NCBI GenBank assembly: GCA_038125725.1 | Contig: JAYPEK010000023.1 | Location: forward strand, 1-61,990 | DNA from: TMED8 sp038125725 | GTDB taxonomy: Bacteria; Pseudomonadota; Alphaproteobacteria; Rhodospirillales; Casp-alpha2 | Length of the DNA: 61,990 nucleotides | Reading direction: 5' to 3' | Shown: positions 1 through 8,216 of the stretch, piece after piece | Position numbering within the stretch: position 1 is the first letter of the stretch | Layout of the letters: every line of letters starts with the position of its first letter | Made by a program: the position numbers and the translations under genes | The notes under the pieces: model-generated | Seen by the model: only the letters and a program-made list of their open reading frames with translations | Database searches by the model: none | What the model was told of the DNA's origin: nothing

Positions 1-2
1 CG

Positions 3-1307
3 GTGGTGCCGGGGCGCTTCAAGGATTACATCTCGACGCCGAAGCCGAACGGCTACCGCTCGCTGCACACCGGCGTCTTCGGCCCCGAACGCCACCGCAC
101 CGAACTGCAAATCCGCACCCGGCGCATGCATGACGTCGCCGAGAACGGCGTCGCCGCGCACTGGAACTACAAGCAGGGCCAGCCCGACGAGGACGGCCCG
201 CAGTACCGCTGGCTGCGTGAACTCCTGGAAATCCTCGAACACGCCGCCGGCCCGGAGGAGTTCCTCGAGCACACCAAGTTGGAAATGTTCTCCGACCAGG
301 TATTCTGTTTTACGCCGCGGGGTGACCTGATCAACCTGCCGCAGGGCGCGACGGCGGTCGATTTCGCCTATGCGGTCCACTCGGAAGTGGGCGACCGCTG
401 TGTCGGCGCCAAGATCAACGGCCGCATGATGCCGCTCAGGACGCAACTCAGGAACGGCGACCAGGTGGAGATCATCACGTCCAAGGCGCAGACGCCGTCG
501 CCGACATGGGAAAGCTTCGTCGTCACCGGCAAGGCCCGGGCCAAGATCCGCCGCTTCATCCGCATCCAGGAAAAAGAAGAGTACGAAAAACTCGGCCGCG
601 CCATCCTGCAGCGCGCCTTCGCCGAGGCCGAGTTCGAACTGACCGACAAGGGTCTCGCCGGCGTGCTCGACGTGTTCAAGCAAGACAGCATCCAGGACCT
701 CTGCGCCCAGGTCGGCTACGGCCACCTGACCGGCCGCGATGTCCTGGAGGCCGTCTATCCGGGCGTCAAGAAAAGCCGCGGCAAGGCGCTGGTTGAGAAC
801 GTCGTCTCCTTCGCCCAGGCCAGGCGCAAGAAGCCGAAAAAGGGCGAAGTCGCCGACGGCATTTCGATCAAGGGGCTGATCCCCGGCATGGCCATGCACA
901 TGGCCGGCTGCTGCCACCCGCTGCCGGGCGACCGCATCGTCGGCATCGTCACCACCGGCAAGGGCGTCACGGTGCACACCATCGACTGCGAAACGCTGGA
1001 GAGCTTCTCCGACATGCCGGAACGCTGGCTCGATCTCTCCTGGGACGTCCCCGACGATGCCGCCGACACCCACGTCGGGCGCGTGCACATCAGCGTGCTC
1101 AACATTCCGGGTTCGCTCGGCGATCTCTCCACCGTCATCGCCAAGAACGGCGGCAACATCTCGAACCTGAAGATCGTCAACCGCTCGGAAGACTTCTTCG
1201 ACATGCTCATCGACATCGAGGTCAAGGACGTGCGACACCTGACCGAGGTCATCACCGCGCTCCGCGCCTCGCCGGCGATCAACGCCGTCGACCGGGCGCG
1301 TGGGTAG
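3..1307 (+). CDS. spoT: Bifunctional (p)ppGpp synthetase/hydrolase (RelA/SpoT family), 3' part only
   Basis: Partial: the gene enters from the left edge, so the HD hydrolase domain and most of the synthetase domain are missing; the GTG at 3 is simply an in-frame codon. The visible 434 residues start in the end of the synthetase domain (RFKDYISTPKPNGYRSLHT, then ELQIRT and AAHWNYK). A TGS domain follows at about 108-168, then a linker with the conserved CCHPLPGD cluster near 303, and a C-terminal ACT domain at about 360-434. Long Rsh enzymes make and degrade the alarmone (p)ppGpp in the cytoplasm; the C-terminal part is the ribosome/charge-sensing regulatory half. Its position ahead of pdxJ-acpS-lepB-rnc-era is common in alphaproteobacteria, which usually carry one long Rsh enzyme. 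Whether both activities are retained cannot be judged from this piece. Confidence 0.95.
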   Translation: MVPGRFKDYISTPKPNGYRSLHTGVFGPERHRTELQIRTRRMHDVAENGVAAHWNYKQGQPDEDGPQYRWLRELLEILEHAAGPEEFLEHTKLEMFSDQVFCFTPRGDLINLPQGATAVDFAYAVHSEVGDRCVGAKINGRMMPLRTQLRNGDQVEIITSKAQTPSPTWESFVVTGKARAKIRRFIRIQEKEEYEKLGRAILQRAFAEAEFELTDKGLAGVLDVFKQDSIQDLCAQVGYGHLTGRDVLEAVYPGVKKSRGKALVENVVSFAQARRKKPKKGEVADGISIKGLIPGMAMHMAGCCHPLPGDRIVGIVTTGKGVTVHTIDCETLESFSDMPERWLDLSWDVPDDAADTHVGRVHISVLNIPGSLGDLSTVIAKNGGNISNLKIVNRSEDFFDMLIDIEVKDVRHLTEVITALRASPAINAVDRARG

Positions 1308-1337
1308 GGAAACCGTTTTTCGCAAGGGAGGAAACCA

Positions 1338-1751
1338 ATGAAACCACGTATCGTCAGGGCCAGTGAAATGGTCACCAAGACCGCGCCGTCGGATCTGTTC
1401 GTCGGCCAGGTCATGCAGGACCAATTGTTCGTGCCGGAAGACCCGTCCAGGCTGCGCGCCACCCGCGTCACCTTCATGCCGGGCGGGCGCACCAACTGGC
1501 ACACCCATGCCGTGGGGCAGGTGCTCTACGTCATTTCCGGCGTCGGCCGCTACCAGTTGGAAGGCGCGCAGGTGGAGGAAATCCGCCCCGGCGACACGGT
1601 CATCATTCCGCCCAACACCCGCCATTGGCATGGCGCCGCGCCGGACACCATGATGTGCCACCTGGCGCTGTCGGAATCGGACGACACCGGTGCCGCCACC
1701 GAATGGCTGGAGCCGGTATCCGACGGCGACTATACGGCCGCGCCGGCCTGA
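1338..1751 (+). CDS. Small cupin-domain protein
   Basis: 137-residue single-domain cupin. Cupin motif 1 is visible as GGRTNWHTHAVGQVLYVISG (paired His and Gln/Glu metal ligands near residues 57-64) and motif 2 as PGDTVIIPPNTRHWHGA, so a metal-binding beta barrel is expected. It most resembles the short cupins annotated as carboxymuconolactone-decarboxylase-associated or mandelonitrile-lyase-like; the substrate cannot be inferred. The ATG follows AGGGAGGAAACC, a strong ribosome binding site, 30 nt after the rsh stop. It lies between rsh and pdxJ and may be an inserted accessory gene in that housekeeping string. Confidence 0.85.
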   Translation: MKPRIVRASEMVTKTAPSDLFVGQVMQDQLFVPEDPSRLRATRVTFMPGGRTNWHTHAVGQVLYVISGVGRYQLEGAQVEEIRPGDTVIIPPNTRHWHGAAPDTMMCHLALSESDDTGAATEWLEPVSDGDYTAAPA

Positions 1752-1817
1752 CGCCGCCTGGATTTCCGATGCGATTTCCGTTACATAAGGCGGATTAGAA
1801 GTATCGGAGCCGGTCCC

Positions 1818-2594
1818 ATGTCCGACATGACAACCCGCAAGAGTCCGCCGTTGCGCCTCGGCGTCAACATCGACCACGTTGCCACCATCCGCAACGCGCG
1901 CGGCGGTGCCTTTCCCGATCCGGTGCGCGCCGCCAAGCTGGCCGAACAGGCCGGCGCCGACGGAATCACGGCGCATCTCCGCGAAGACCGCCGCCATATC
2001 TCGGATACCGACATCGAGCGGCTCATCGACCAGCTGATGGTGCCGTTGAACCTGGAAATGGCGGCCACCGACGAGATGCTCGACATCGCGCTGCGCCACA
2101 AGCCGCACGCCGCCTGCATCGTGCCGGAAAAGCGCGAAGAACTGACCACCGAGGGCGGCCTCGACGCCATCGGCGGGCACAACCACCTGATGCCCTACGT
2201 CAAGCAGCTCACCGATGCCGGCATCCGCGTGTCGCTGTTCGTCGATCCCGATCCGGCACAGCTGGACGCCGCCGTATCGCTCGGCGCGCCGGTGGTGGAA
2301 CTGCACACGGGTTCCTATTGCGACGCCCGCCAGGTGGCGCGCGAGCGCGAACTGGAGCGCATCATTGCCGCCGCGTCGTACGCCGAGAAGGTGGGCCTGG
2401 AATGCCACGCCGGACACGGCCTCAACTTCGAGACCGTGACGCCGGTCGCCGCCATTCCCAACATCGTCGAGTTGAACATCGGCCATTTCCTGATCGGCGA
2501 GGCGATCTTCGGCGGCCTGGAAAGCGCCATCAAGCTGATGCGCGCCCTGATGGACCAGGCCCGCGCCGAGAGCAGCGGCACGCTGAGTGCCTGA
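1818..2594 (+). CDS. pdxJ: Pyridoxine 5'-phosphate synthase PdxJ
   Basis: 258 residues, the usual PdxJ length. The enzyme condenses 1-deoxy-D-xylulose 5-phosphate with 3-amino-2-oxopropyl phosphate in the DXP-dependent vitamin B6 pathway. Family signatures visible are LGVNIDHVATIRNARG at the N-terminus, DGITAHLREDRRHI, LNLEMAAT, VVELHTGSY and the C-terminal ECHAGHGLN and ELNIGHFLIGEA segments that form the phosphate and active sites of the TIM barrel. The ATG at 1827 is an alternative start in the same frame. acpS begins 10 nt after the stop, so the two are probably cotranscribed. Confidence 0.96.
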   Translation: MSDMTTRKSPPLRLGVNIDHVATIRNARGGAFPDPVRAAKLAEQAGADGITAHLREDRRHISDTDIERLIDQLMVPLNLEMAATDEMLDIALRHKPHAACIVPEKREELTTEGGLDAIGGHNHLMPYVKQLTDAGIRVSLFVDPDPAQLDAAVSLGAPVVELHTGSYCDARQVARERELERIIAAASYAEKVGLECHAGHGLNFETVTPVAAIPNIVELNIGHFLIGEAIFGGLESAIKLMRALMDQARAESSGTLSA

Positions 2595-2603
2595 CCGGGC
2601 CAG

Positions 2604-3005
2604 ATGATCCTCGGTATTGGCACCGATCTCTGCGACATCCGCCGCATCGAAAAGACGCTTGAGCGCCACGGCGCGCGCTTCGTCAATCGGCTGTTCGCCG
2701 AGGTCGAGCAGAAAAAGGCCAACCGCCGCCAGAACCCGGCCAGTTCCTACGCACAGAGCTTCGCCGCCAAGGAAGCCTGCTCGAAGGCGCTCGGCACCGG
2801 CTTTCGCCAGGGTGTCTACTGGCGCGACATGGTGGTGCACAACCTGCCCACCGGCCAGCCCTACATGAAGCTGACGGGCGGCGCCTTGGCGCGGCTGGAG
2901 AAACTGACGCCGGACGGCATGACCGCCGTCGTCCACGTCAGCCAGAGCGACGAATACCCGATGGCCAACGCGGTGGTCATCATCGAGGCCCGGCACTCGG
3001 ACTGA
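2604..3005 (+). CDS. acpS: Holo-[acyl-carrier-protein] synthase AcpS
   Basis: 133 residues. Transfers the 4'-phosphopantetheine arm of CoA to apo-acyl carrier protein, activating fatty acid synthesis. The N-terminal GIGTDLCDIRRIEKTL contains the Mg-binding Asp and FAAKEACSKALGTG contains the Glu and Lys of the family signature; the C-terminal region VVHVSQSDEYPMANAVV is also typical. Placed 10 nt downstream of pdxJ and about 100 nt upstream of lepB, matching the conserved alphaproteobacterial cluster. Confidence 0.95.
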   Translation: MILGIGTDLCDIRRIEKTLERHGARFVNRLFAEVEQKKANRRQNPASSYAQSFAAKEACSKALGTGFRQGVYWRDMVVHNLPTGQPYMKLTGGALARLEKLTPDGMTAVVHVSQSDEYPMANAVVIIEARHSD

Positions 3006-3101
3006 CCCCCGGGACTGACCCCCCGGGCTGAACCCGCCAGCGCCCTTGACAGAGCGGGGGTGCGCTGGCCATATCGCGCGAAATCAAGCACCGGAGCCAG
3101 C

Positions 3102-3884
3102 ATGGCCGAAACCGACGATCCCGCCGACATCCAGCCCTCCGCCAAGGTCGAAACCGAGGCCGAAGGCGGCTGGTGGGACACCATCAAAACCATCGTCATC
3201 GCCGTCGCCGTGGCGCTGGGGGTGCGGACCGTCGCCTACGAGCCGTTCAACATTCCTTCGGGCTCGATGATCCCGACACTGCTGGTCGGCGACTACCTGT
3301 TCGTTTCCAAGATGTCCTACGGCTATTCGCGCCATTCGCTGCCGTTCAGCCTGCCGATCATCCCGGGCCGCATCCTGTTCACCGAACCCAAGCGCGGCGA
3401 CGTGGCGGTGTTCAAGCTGCCGACCGACAACACCACCGATTACATCAAGCGCATCGTCGGACTGCCCGGCGACAAGATCCAGGTCAAGGGCGGCATCCTG
3501 CACATCAACGGCAAGCCGGTCGAGCGCGAGCGCGCCGGCGAGTTCGTCGTCCACGACGGCTGGACCGGGCGCTTCCGGCGCGTGCCGCGCTATATCGAGA
3601 CCCTGCCGAACGGCCGCAAGCACTACATCATCGAGGAAACCGACGATGGCTTCGCCGACAACACCCAGGTCTACACGGTGCCGCCGGGCCACTACTTCGG
3701 CATGGGTGACAACCGCGACCGGTCCAAGGATTCCCGCTTCCTCGACGATGTCGGCTACATTCCCGCCGCCAACCTGGTCGGCCGCGCCGAAGTGAAGTTC
3801 TTCTCCGTCGACGGCTCGGCCTGGAAGTTCTGGCTGTGGGGCCAGTCGCTCCGCACCGAGCGCTTCTTCGAGGGGATCGAATGA
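3102..3884 (+). CDS. lepB: Signal peptidase I
   Basis: 260 residues; removes signal peptides from exported proteins at the periplasmic face of the inner membrane. One membrane anchor (about residues 28-45) precedes the catalytic SGSMIPTL box (Ser55) and the YIKRIVGLPGDK box carries the general base Lys116. Box E appears as GMGDNRDRSKDSR. The ATG at 3102 is preferred over the frame-compatible upstream codon at 3060 because GGAGCC lies just upstream and the N-terminus then matches family length. The stop overlaps the rnc start (ATGA), indicating translational coupling. Confidence 0.96.
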   Translation: MAETDDPADIQPSAKVETEAEGGWWDTIKTIVIAVAVALGVRTVAYEPFNIPSGSMIPTLLVGDYLFVSKMSYGYSRHSLPFSLPIIPGRILFTEPKRGDVAVFKLPTDNTTDYIKRIVGLPGDKIQVKGGILHINGKPVERERAGEFVVHDGWTGRFRRVPRYIETLPNGRKHYIIEETDDGFADNTQVYTVPPGHYFGMGDNRDRSKDSRFLDDVGYIPAANLVGRAEVKFFSVDGSAWKFWLWGQSLRTERFFEGIE

Positions 3885-4561
3885 GCGGTTCGCCCGCCGA
3901 TCTCGAGGCCCGCCTCGGCTACACTTTCCAACAGCCCGAACGGCTTACCCAGGCCCTGACCCATTCCAGCGCCGCCGAACGCCGCGTCATGTCGAACGAA
4001 CGCATGGAGTTCCTGGGCGACCGGGTGCTCGGCCTGGTCATCGCCGAAATGCTGCTGGAGGCCTTCGCCGACGAGGAAGAAGGGGACCTCGGCTACCGTT
4101 TCACCGCGCTGGCCCGGCGCGAGGCCCTGGCCCGCGTGGCCCGCGACATCGGCCTCGGCGACCACATCCGCCTCTCGGAAGGCGAACGCGACACCGGCGG
4201 TGCCGAAAAGGAAGGGGTCTTGGCCAACGCCTGCGAGGCGGTCATTGCCGCGCTCTATCAGGACGGCGGCCTGAAGCCTGCGGAAGCCTTCATCCGCGCC
4301 TACTGGCGGCCGATGCTGGAAGAGGATACCCGCCCGCGCAAGGACCCGAAGACGGCCTTGCAGGAATGGGCACAGGCCGCTGGCCGGCCGTTGCCGCAAT
4401 ACCGCGTGATCAGCCGCGAAGGCCCCGATCACGCGCCGGAATTCACCGTCGAGGTGTCGCTCACCGGCGAGGACGCTGCCATTGGCACCGGCGCCGCCAA
4501 GCGCGCCGCCGAACAGGCCGCCGCCGAGACCATGTTGGCGCAATTAGGGACGTCGTCATGA
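3881..4561 (+). CDS. rnc: Ribonuclease III
   Basis: 226 residues. Cleaves double-stranded RNA, for example in rRNA precursor processing. The signature appears as NERMEFLGDRVLGLV (about residues 38-52), with the second acidic cluster in NACEAVIAALYQDGG, followed by a C-terminal double-stranded RNA-binding domain (KTALQEWAQAAGRPLPQY to AKRAAEQAAAETML). The start is the ATG that overlaps the lepB stop by ATGA, and the gene ends in another ATGA overlap with era, so lepB-rnc-era forms one coupled operon. Confidence 0.96.
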   Translation: MSGSPADLEARLGYTFQQPERLTQALTHSSAAERRVMSNERMEFLGDRVLGLVIAEMLLEAFADEEEGDLGYRFTALARREALARVARDIGLGDHIRLSEGERDTGGAEKEGVLANACEAVIAALYQDGGLKPAEAFIRAYWRPMLEEDTRPRKDPKTALQEWAQAAGRPLPQYRVISREGPDHAPEFTVEVSLTGEDAAIGTGAAKRAAEQAAAETMLAQLGTSS

Positions 4562-5463
4562 GTGCACCGGAAGCCACCCGCGCCGGGTTTATCGCCGTCG
4601 TCGGCGCGCCCAACGTCGGCAAGTCGACGCTGATCAACCGACTGGTCGGAACCAAGGTCTCCATCGTTTCGCCCAAGGTGCAAACGACGCGCACCCGCGT
4701 GCTCGGCATCTGCATGGCGGGCGCCGCGCAGGTGATCTTCATCGACACGCCGGGCATCTTCGAGCCGCGCCGCCGCCTCGACCGCGCCATGGTCGCCGCT
4801 GCCTGGTCTGGCGCCGCCGACGCCGACCAGGTGCTGTTGATGATCGACGCGTCGCGCGGCATCGACGGCAACTCCGCCGCCATCCTCGACAAGCTGGTGA
4901 AGTCCGAGCGCCGCGTGGTGCTGGCCATCAACAAGGTCGACTTGGTGAAGAAAGACGCATTGCTGGAATTGACCGCGAAGCTGACCGCATGCGACGTCTT
5001 CGACGAGGTGTTCATGATCAGCGCCGAAACCGGCGACGGCGTCGACGACCTGATGGCGCATCTGGTGGCGCGCGTGCCGGAAAGCCCCTGGCTGTTCCCG
5101 GAAGACCAGGTTTCCGACATGCCGGAGCGAATGCTGGCGGCAGAGATCACGCGCGAGAAACTTTATCTGCAACTGCGCCAGGAGCTGCCTTATTCCGCCA
5201 CCGTCGAGACCGAAGCGTGGGAAGACAAGGAAGACGGATCCGTGCGCATCGACCAGGTGGTCTACGTGCTGCGCGACAGCCAAAAGGCCATCGTGCTGGG
5301 CAAGAAGGGCAGCCGGGTGAAGGCGCTGGGGGCGGCGGCGCGCGAGGAACTGGAGGCGATCCTGGGTTGCCGGGTGCATCTGTTCCTGTTCGTCAAGGTG
5401 CGCGAGAAATGGGTCGACGATCCCGACCGCTACCGTGACTGGGGCCTCGACTACAACGCCTGA
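4558..5463 (+). CDS. era: GTPase Era
   Basis: 301 residues. Essential GTPase that binds the 3' end of 16S rRNA and assists 30S maturation. G1 motif GAPNVGKS at residues 16-23, G3 DTPG, G4 NKVD, and a C-terminal KH RNA-binding domain (GSRVKALGAAAREELEAILG). The ATG at 4558 lies inside the rnc stop (ATGA). A longer frame open to 4366 is an artefact of lacking stops inside rnc. Confidence 0.97.
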   Translation: MSAPEATRAGFIAVVGAPNVGKSTLINRLVGTKVSIVSPKVQTTRTRVLGICMAGAAQVIFIDTPGIFEPRRRLDRAMVAAAWSGAADADQVLLMIDASRGIDGNSAAILDKLVKSERRVVLAINKVDLVKKDALLELTAKLTACDVFDEVFMISAETGDGVDDLMAHLVARVPESPWLFPEDQVSDMPERMLAAEITREKLYLQLRQELPYSATVETEAWEDKEDGSVRIDQVVYVLRDSQKAIVLGKKGSRVKALGAAAREELEAILGCRVHLFLFVKVREKWVDDPDRYRDWGLDYNA

Positions 5464-5577
5464 CGCCACTTGACGCGCGTCAATGCCGGGCCGCAAGCCG
5501 GCGGCTACAATGGCCGACAATCAAGAACGGCATCAAAGCCGGTTCTCGGTGACTTTCGCGTTTGGGAGCATTCAGCC

Positions 5578-5847
5578 ATGTTGACGCTTAGAGACTGCAT
5601 CGACTTGTGCGATCTGACCGAGGACGAGATTCTGGCCATCGCCGAGCATGAGCACATTCCCGAAATCATCGCCATGGAATACGGCCAATACCTGATCCAT
5701 TGCGATGACGGCGAGCCGTGCATCCGCGCCATCATCCGCGACGACATCCGCCACGCTGAACAGCGCGGCGAAAAGGATAGGGTGGTGCGGCTGAAACTGG
5801 TGCTCAAGCACTTCATCGACAGCCACGGTTCCGTACCCGCGGCCTGA
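5578..5847 (+). CDS. Conserved small protein of unknown function
   Basis: 89 residues from the ATG at 5578, which follows TGGGAGC as a plausible ribosome binding site; the frame stays open upstream to 5470 but that part looks non-coding. The protein is acidic and predicted mostly helical (LRDCIDLCDLTEDEILAIAEHEHI, then IIRDDIRHAEQRGEKDR), with four cysteines but no recognisable metal motif. I do not recognise a characterised family. It follows era by 114 nt on the same strand and converges with the PLP-enzyme gene. Confidence 0.75.
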   Translation: MLTLRDCIDLCDLTEDEILAIAEHEHIPEIIAMEYGQYLIHCDDGEPCIRAIIRDDIRHAEQRGEKDRVVRLKLVLKHFIDSHGSVPAA

Positions 5848-5854
5848 AGCCCGG

Positions 5855-6988
5855 TCAGCCGCCCTGCAAGGCGGCGTCCAGGTCGGCATAGAGATCGCCG
5901 ACGTCCTCGATCCCGACCGACAGCCTCAAGAGGTCGTCGGGGACGGGGCTTGTCGGTCCCTCCACCGGCGCGCGGTGCTCGATCAGGCTTTCGACGCCAC
6001 CCAGCGATGTCGCCTGATGGAACAGCCGCGTCGACGCCGCCACCCGCGCCGCCGCGTCGAAGCCACCCTTCACCCGCACCGACAGCATGCCGCCGAATCC
6101 GCCCTGCATTTGCTTCTTGGCGATCGCATGGCCGGGATGGTGGGGAAGGCCGGGATAGAGCACCTCGGCGACGGCGGCGTGATTGCTGAGCCGCTCGGCC
6201 AATTGCATGGCGTTGGCGGAAGCGCGCTCCACCCGCAGCGCCAGCGTGCGCATGCCACGCACCAGAAGCCAGGCCTCGAAGGTACCGGCATTGGCACCGG
6301 CGTAGGTGCGGCAGGCACGGATGCGGGCCCAGGCCTCGTCGTCGCGCGCGGTCACTAGGGCGCCGGCGAGCACGTCGGAATGGCCGTTCAGGTACTTGGT
6401 GGCGGAATGCATGACGATGTCGGCGCCGAGGTCCAGGGGTCGCGTCAGGATCGGTGTCGCGGCGGTGGAATCGACCGCCAGCCGCGCACCCGCCGCATGC
6501 GCCAATTCGGCCGTCTCGGCGATATCGGTGACCATCCACATGGGATTGGCCGGCGTCTCGATCCAGACCAGCGCCGTCGGCGCGGCTTCCAACGCCTGTC
6601 GCAGCGCCATCGCATCGCCATTGGGCACGCTCACGACATCCAGTTCCAGCCCCGAGCCGCCGCCCTTGAGCCAATCACGCAGCGCCCAGTACATGATCTC
6701 CGGAATGATCACCCGGCTGTTGGGCGCAAGGCTCCGGAATACGGCATCCGCCGCCGCCATGCCTGACCCGAACAGCAGCGCGTCGGCGCCGCTTTCCAGC
6801 GCCGCGAGGCGCCGCTCGGCATCGGCGAACTGCGGCCCGTCCGCACGCAGGTAACTGAAGCCCGCTCCGCCGCCGGCGCGATAGGTCGTTGCCGGTTGCC
6901 AGGGCGGCACCACGGCGCCATCGGGCACCTCGTCGCCAGGCGGGTTGGCTGCCAGGGTCGCCGGTTTCAACGGGTGTCGGTCGCTCAT
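5855..6988 (-). CDS. Cys/Met-metabolism PLP-dependent enzyme (cystathionine gamma-synthase/lyase type)
   Basis: 377 residues, fold-type I PLP enzyme. The PLP-binding lysine lies in the family motif MHSATKYLNGHSDVLAGA, with the cofactor ring contact in DSTAATPI and the C-terminal motif LSVGIEDVGDLYADLDAAL. The substrate loop SLGGVESLIEHRA near the C-terminus is of the MetB/CGL type. Members catalyse gamma-replacement or elimination in transsulfuration or methionine synthesis, and the exact reaction cannot be read from sequence. It is single, convergent with the preceding small gene and divergent from recO. Confidence 0.9.
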   Translation of the reverse strand: MSDRHPLKPATLAANPPGDEVPDGAVVPPWQPATTYRAGGGAGFSYLRADGPQFADAERRLAALESGADALLFGSGMAAADAVFRSLAPNSRVIIPEIMYWALRDWLKGGGSGLELDVVSVPNGDAMALRQALEAAPTALVWIETPANPMWMVTDIAETAELAHAAGARLAVDSTAATPILTRPLDLGADIVMHSATKYLNGHSDVLAGALVTARDDEAWARIRACRTYAGANAGTFEAWLLVRGMRTLALRVERASANAMQLAERLSNHAAVAEVLYPGLPHHPGHAIAKKQMQGGFGGMLSVRVKGGFDAAARVAASTRLFHQATSLGGVESLIEHRAPVEGPTSPVPDDLLRLSVGIEDVGDLYADLDAALQGG

Positions 6989-7060
6989 CGGGATTATTCC
7001 GGCCGGTTCAGGAGACGCGAAACCATATCATTGCCGGCTGCATTGGGTAAACTGGCGGGC

Positions 7061-7825
7061 ATGGAATGGAGCGACGACGGGATCGTGCTGGCGGCACGCA
7101 AACACGGCGAAGCGGCGGCCATCGTGACGCTGCTGACGCGAGCACACGGCCGCCATGCGGGGCTGGTGCGCGGCGGGGCCGGGCGCCGCGCGCGCGGGAT
7201 CTACCAGCCGGGCAATCGGGTGCGCGCCACCTGGCGCGGCCGGCTCGCCGATCACCTGGGCGCCTATACCTGTGAAATGACCGAGGCCGTCGCCGCCGGG
7301 CTGTTGGCCGATCCGATCCGGCTGGCCGCGCTAAGCGCCGCCTGCGCGGTGGCGGAAGCGGCGCTGCCGGAGCGCGAGACCCACCTATCGGTTTACGAAG
7401 GGTTGGAGATCCTGCTCTCGTCGCTCGCCGATGACGAGGATGAAGCCGGCTGGCCGACGGTCTACGTGAAATGGGAAATGGGCCTGCTGCAGGAACTCGG
7501 CTTCGGCCTCGATCTCAGCCAATGCGCGGCGACGGGCGATACCGAGGACCTGACGCACGTTTCGCCGAAATCCGGTCGCGCCGTGTCGGTGGCGGCGGCC
7601 AACCCCTATCAGGGGAAGCTATTGGATCTGCCGAGGTTTCTGTTGAAAGCGGGAACACTCGGACCGCCGGAGGAAATCGTCGCCGGTCTCAGGCTGACGG
7701 GATACTTCCTCGATCGGCACGTGTTTTCCCAGCGCCGCGACCCGAAACAGCCCGACGCACGCGCGCGCTTGACCGAGCGCCTGCGCGCCCGCGCCAATAT
7801 GCATGCCGACGTACGTCAGCCGTAA
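7061..7825 (+). CDS. recO: DNA repair protein RecO
   Basis: 254 residues from ATG 7061. Mediates RecA loading in the RecFOR gap-repair pathway. Visible are the N-terminal OB-fold strand (MEWSDDGIVLAARKHGEAAAIVTLLT), a helical middle with YEGLEILLSSLADDE, and KWEMGLLQELGFGLDLSQCAATG, where the zinc-finger cysteines of many RecO proteins would begin; only this cysteine is seen here. The start is chosen because the protein then begins exactly at the family N-terminus; the open frame upstream to 6896 overlaps the divergent gene. The last bases overlap the 3' end of the convergent cold-shock gene. Confidence 0.93.
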   Translation: MEWSDDGIVLAARKHGEAAAIVTLLTRAHGRHAGLVRGGAGRRARGIYQPGNRVRATWRGRLADHLGAYTCEMTEAVAAGLLADPIRLAALSAACAVAEAALPERETHLSVYEGLEILLSSLADDEDEAGWPTVYVKWEMGLLQELGFGLDLSQCAATGDTEDLTHVSPKSGRAVSVAAANPYQGKLLDLPRFLLKAGTLGPPEEIVAGLRLTGYFLDRHVFSQRRDPKQPDARARLTERLRARANMHADVRQP

Positions 7826-8049
7826 GCGGCTTCCGGCTGTTCGTCCGTCACTTGCAACTGGTCCGCCGCCATGCGGCCGTCCGGCAGCGGCGCGAGCTCG
7901 TACAACAGCCGTTGCCCATCAACCAGCGTCTTCAGGCCGGCTTTCTTGATGGCGCTGATGTGGACAAATGCATCGTCACCGCCCTCGTCGGGTTCGATAA
8001 AACCGAAACCACGTTTGCGATTGAACCACTTCACTGTTCCAGCAGACAT
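7816..8049 (-). CDS. Cold-shock protein (CspA family)
   Basis: 77 residues from ATG 8049, preceded by GGGGTAGACCC. Single cold-shock domain with RNP-1-like RKRGFGFIEP and RNP-2-like DAFVHISAI, a small single-stranded nucleic acid chaperone. A longer frame to 8085 is possible, but the chosen start gives the canonical MSAGTVKWFN beginning. The stop codon falls inside the end of recO (10 bp convergent overlap). The 150 nt upstream, shared with parC, contain AT-rich sequence that may be the long leader typical of cold-shock genes. Confidence 0.94.
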   Translation of the reverse strand: MSAGTVKWFNRKRGFGFIEPDEGGDDAFVHISAIKKAGLKTLVDGQRLLYELAPLPDGRMAADQLQVTDEQPEAAYG

Positions 8050-8153
8050 GGGTCTACCCCACTTAAACCACACGTTTAGATTCACCTGGGAATTATCGAA
8101 AAGCGTTTCAAGAAAAAATTTCAGTCTCTGAAGCTCATTTCAACAGCAACTTG

Positions 8154-8181
8154 TTGACGCCCGAAACGCATCGAATACTAT
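8154..8181 (+). promoter_or_regulatory. Predicted sigma-70 promoter of parC
   Basis: TTGACG (8154-8159) and TACTAT (8176-8181) with a 16-nt spacer, about 35 nt ahead of the parC ATG. Its position downstream of another in-frame ATG at 8151 argues for the start at 8217. Confidence 0.55.
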
Positions 8182-8216
8182 ATGTTGCGGCTCTCAACTT
8201 CTTACGGATCAAGACC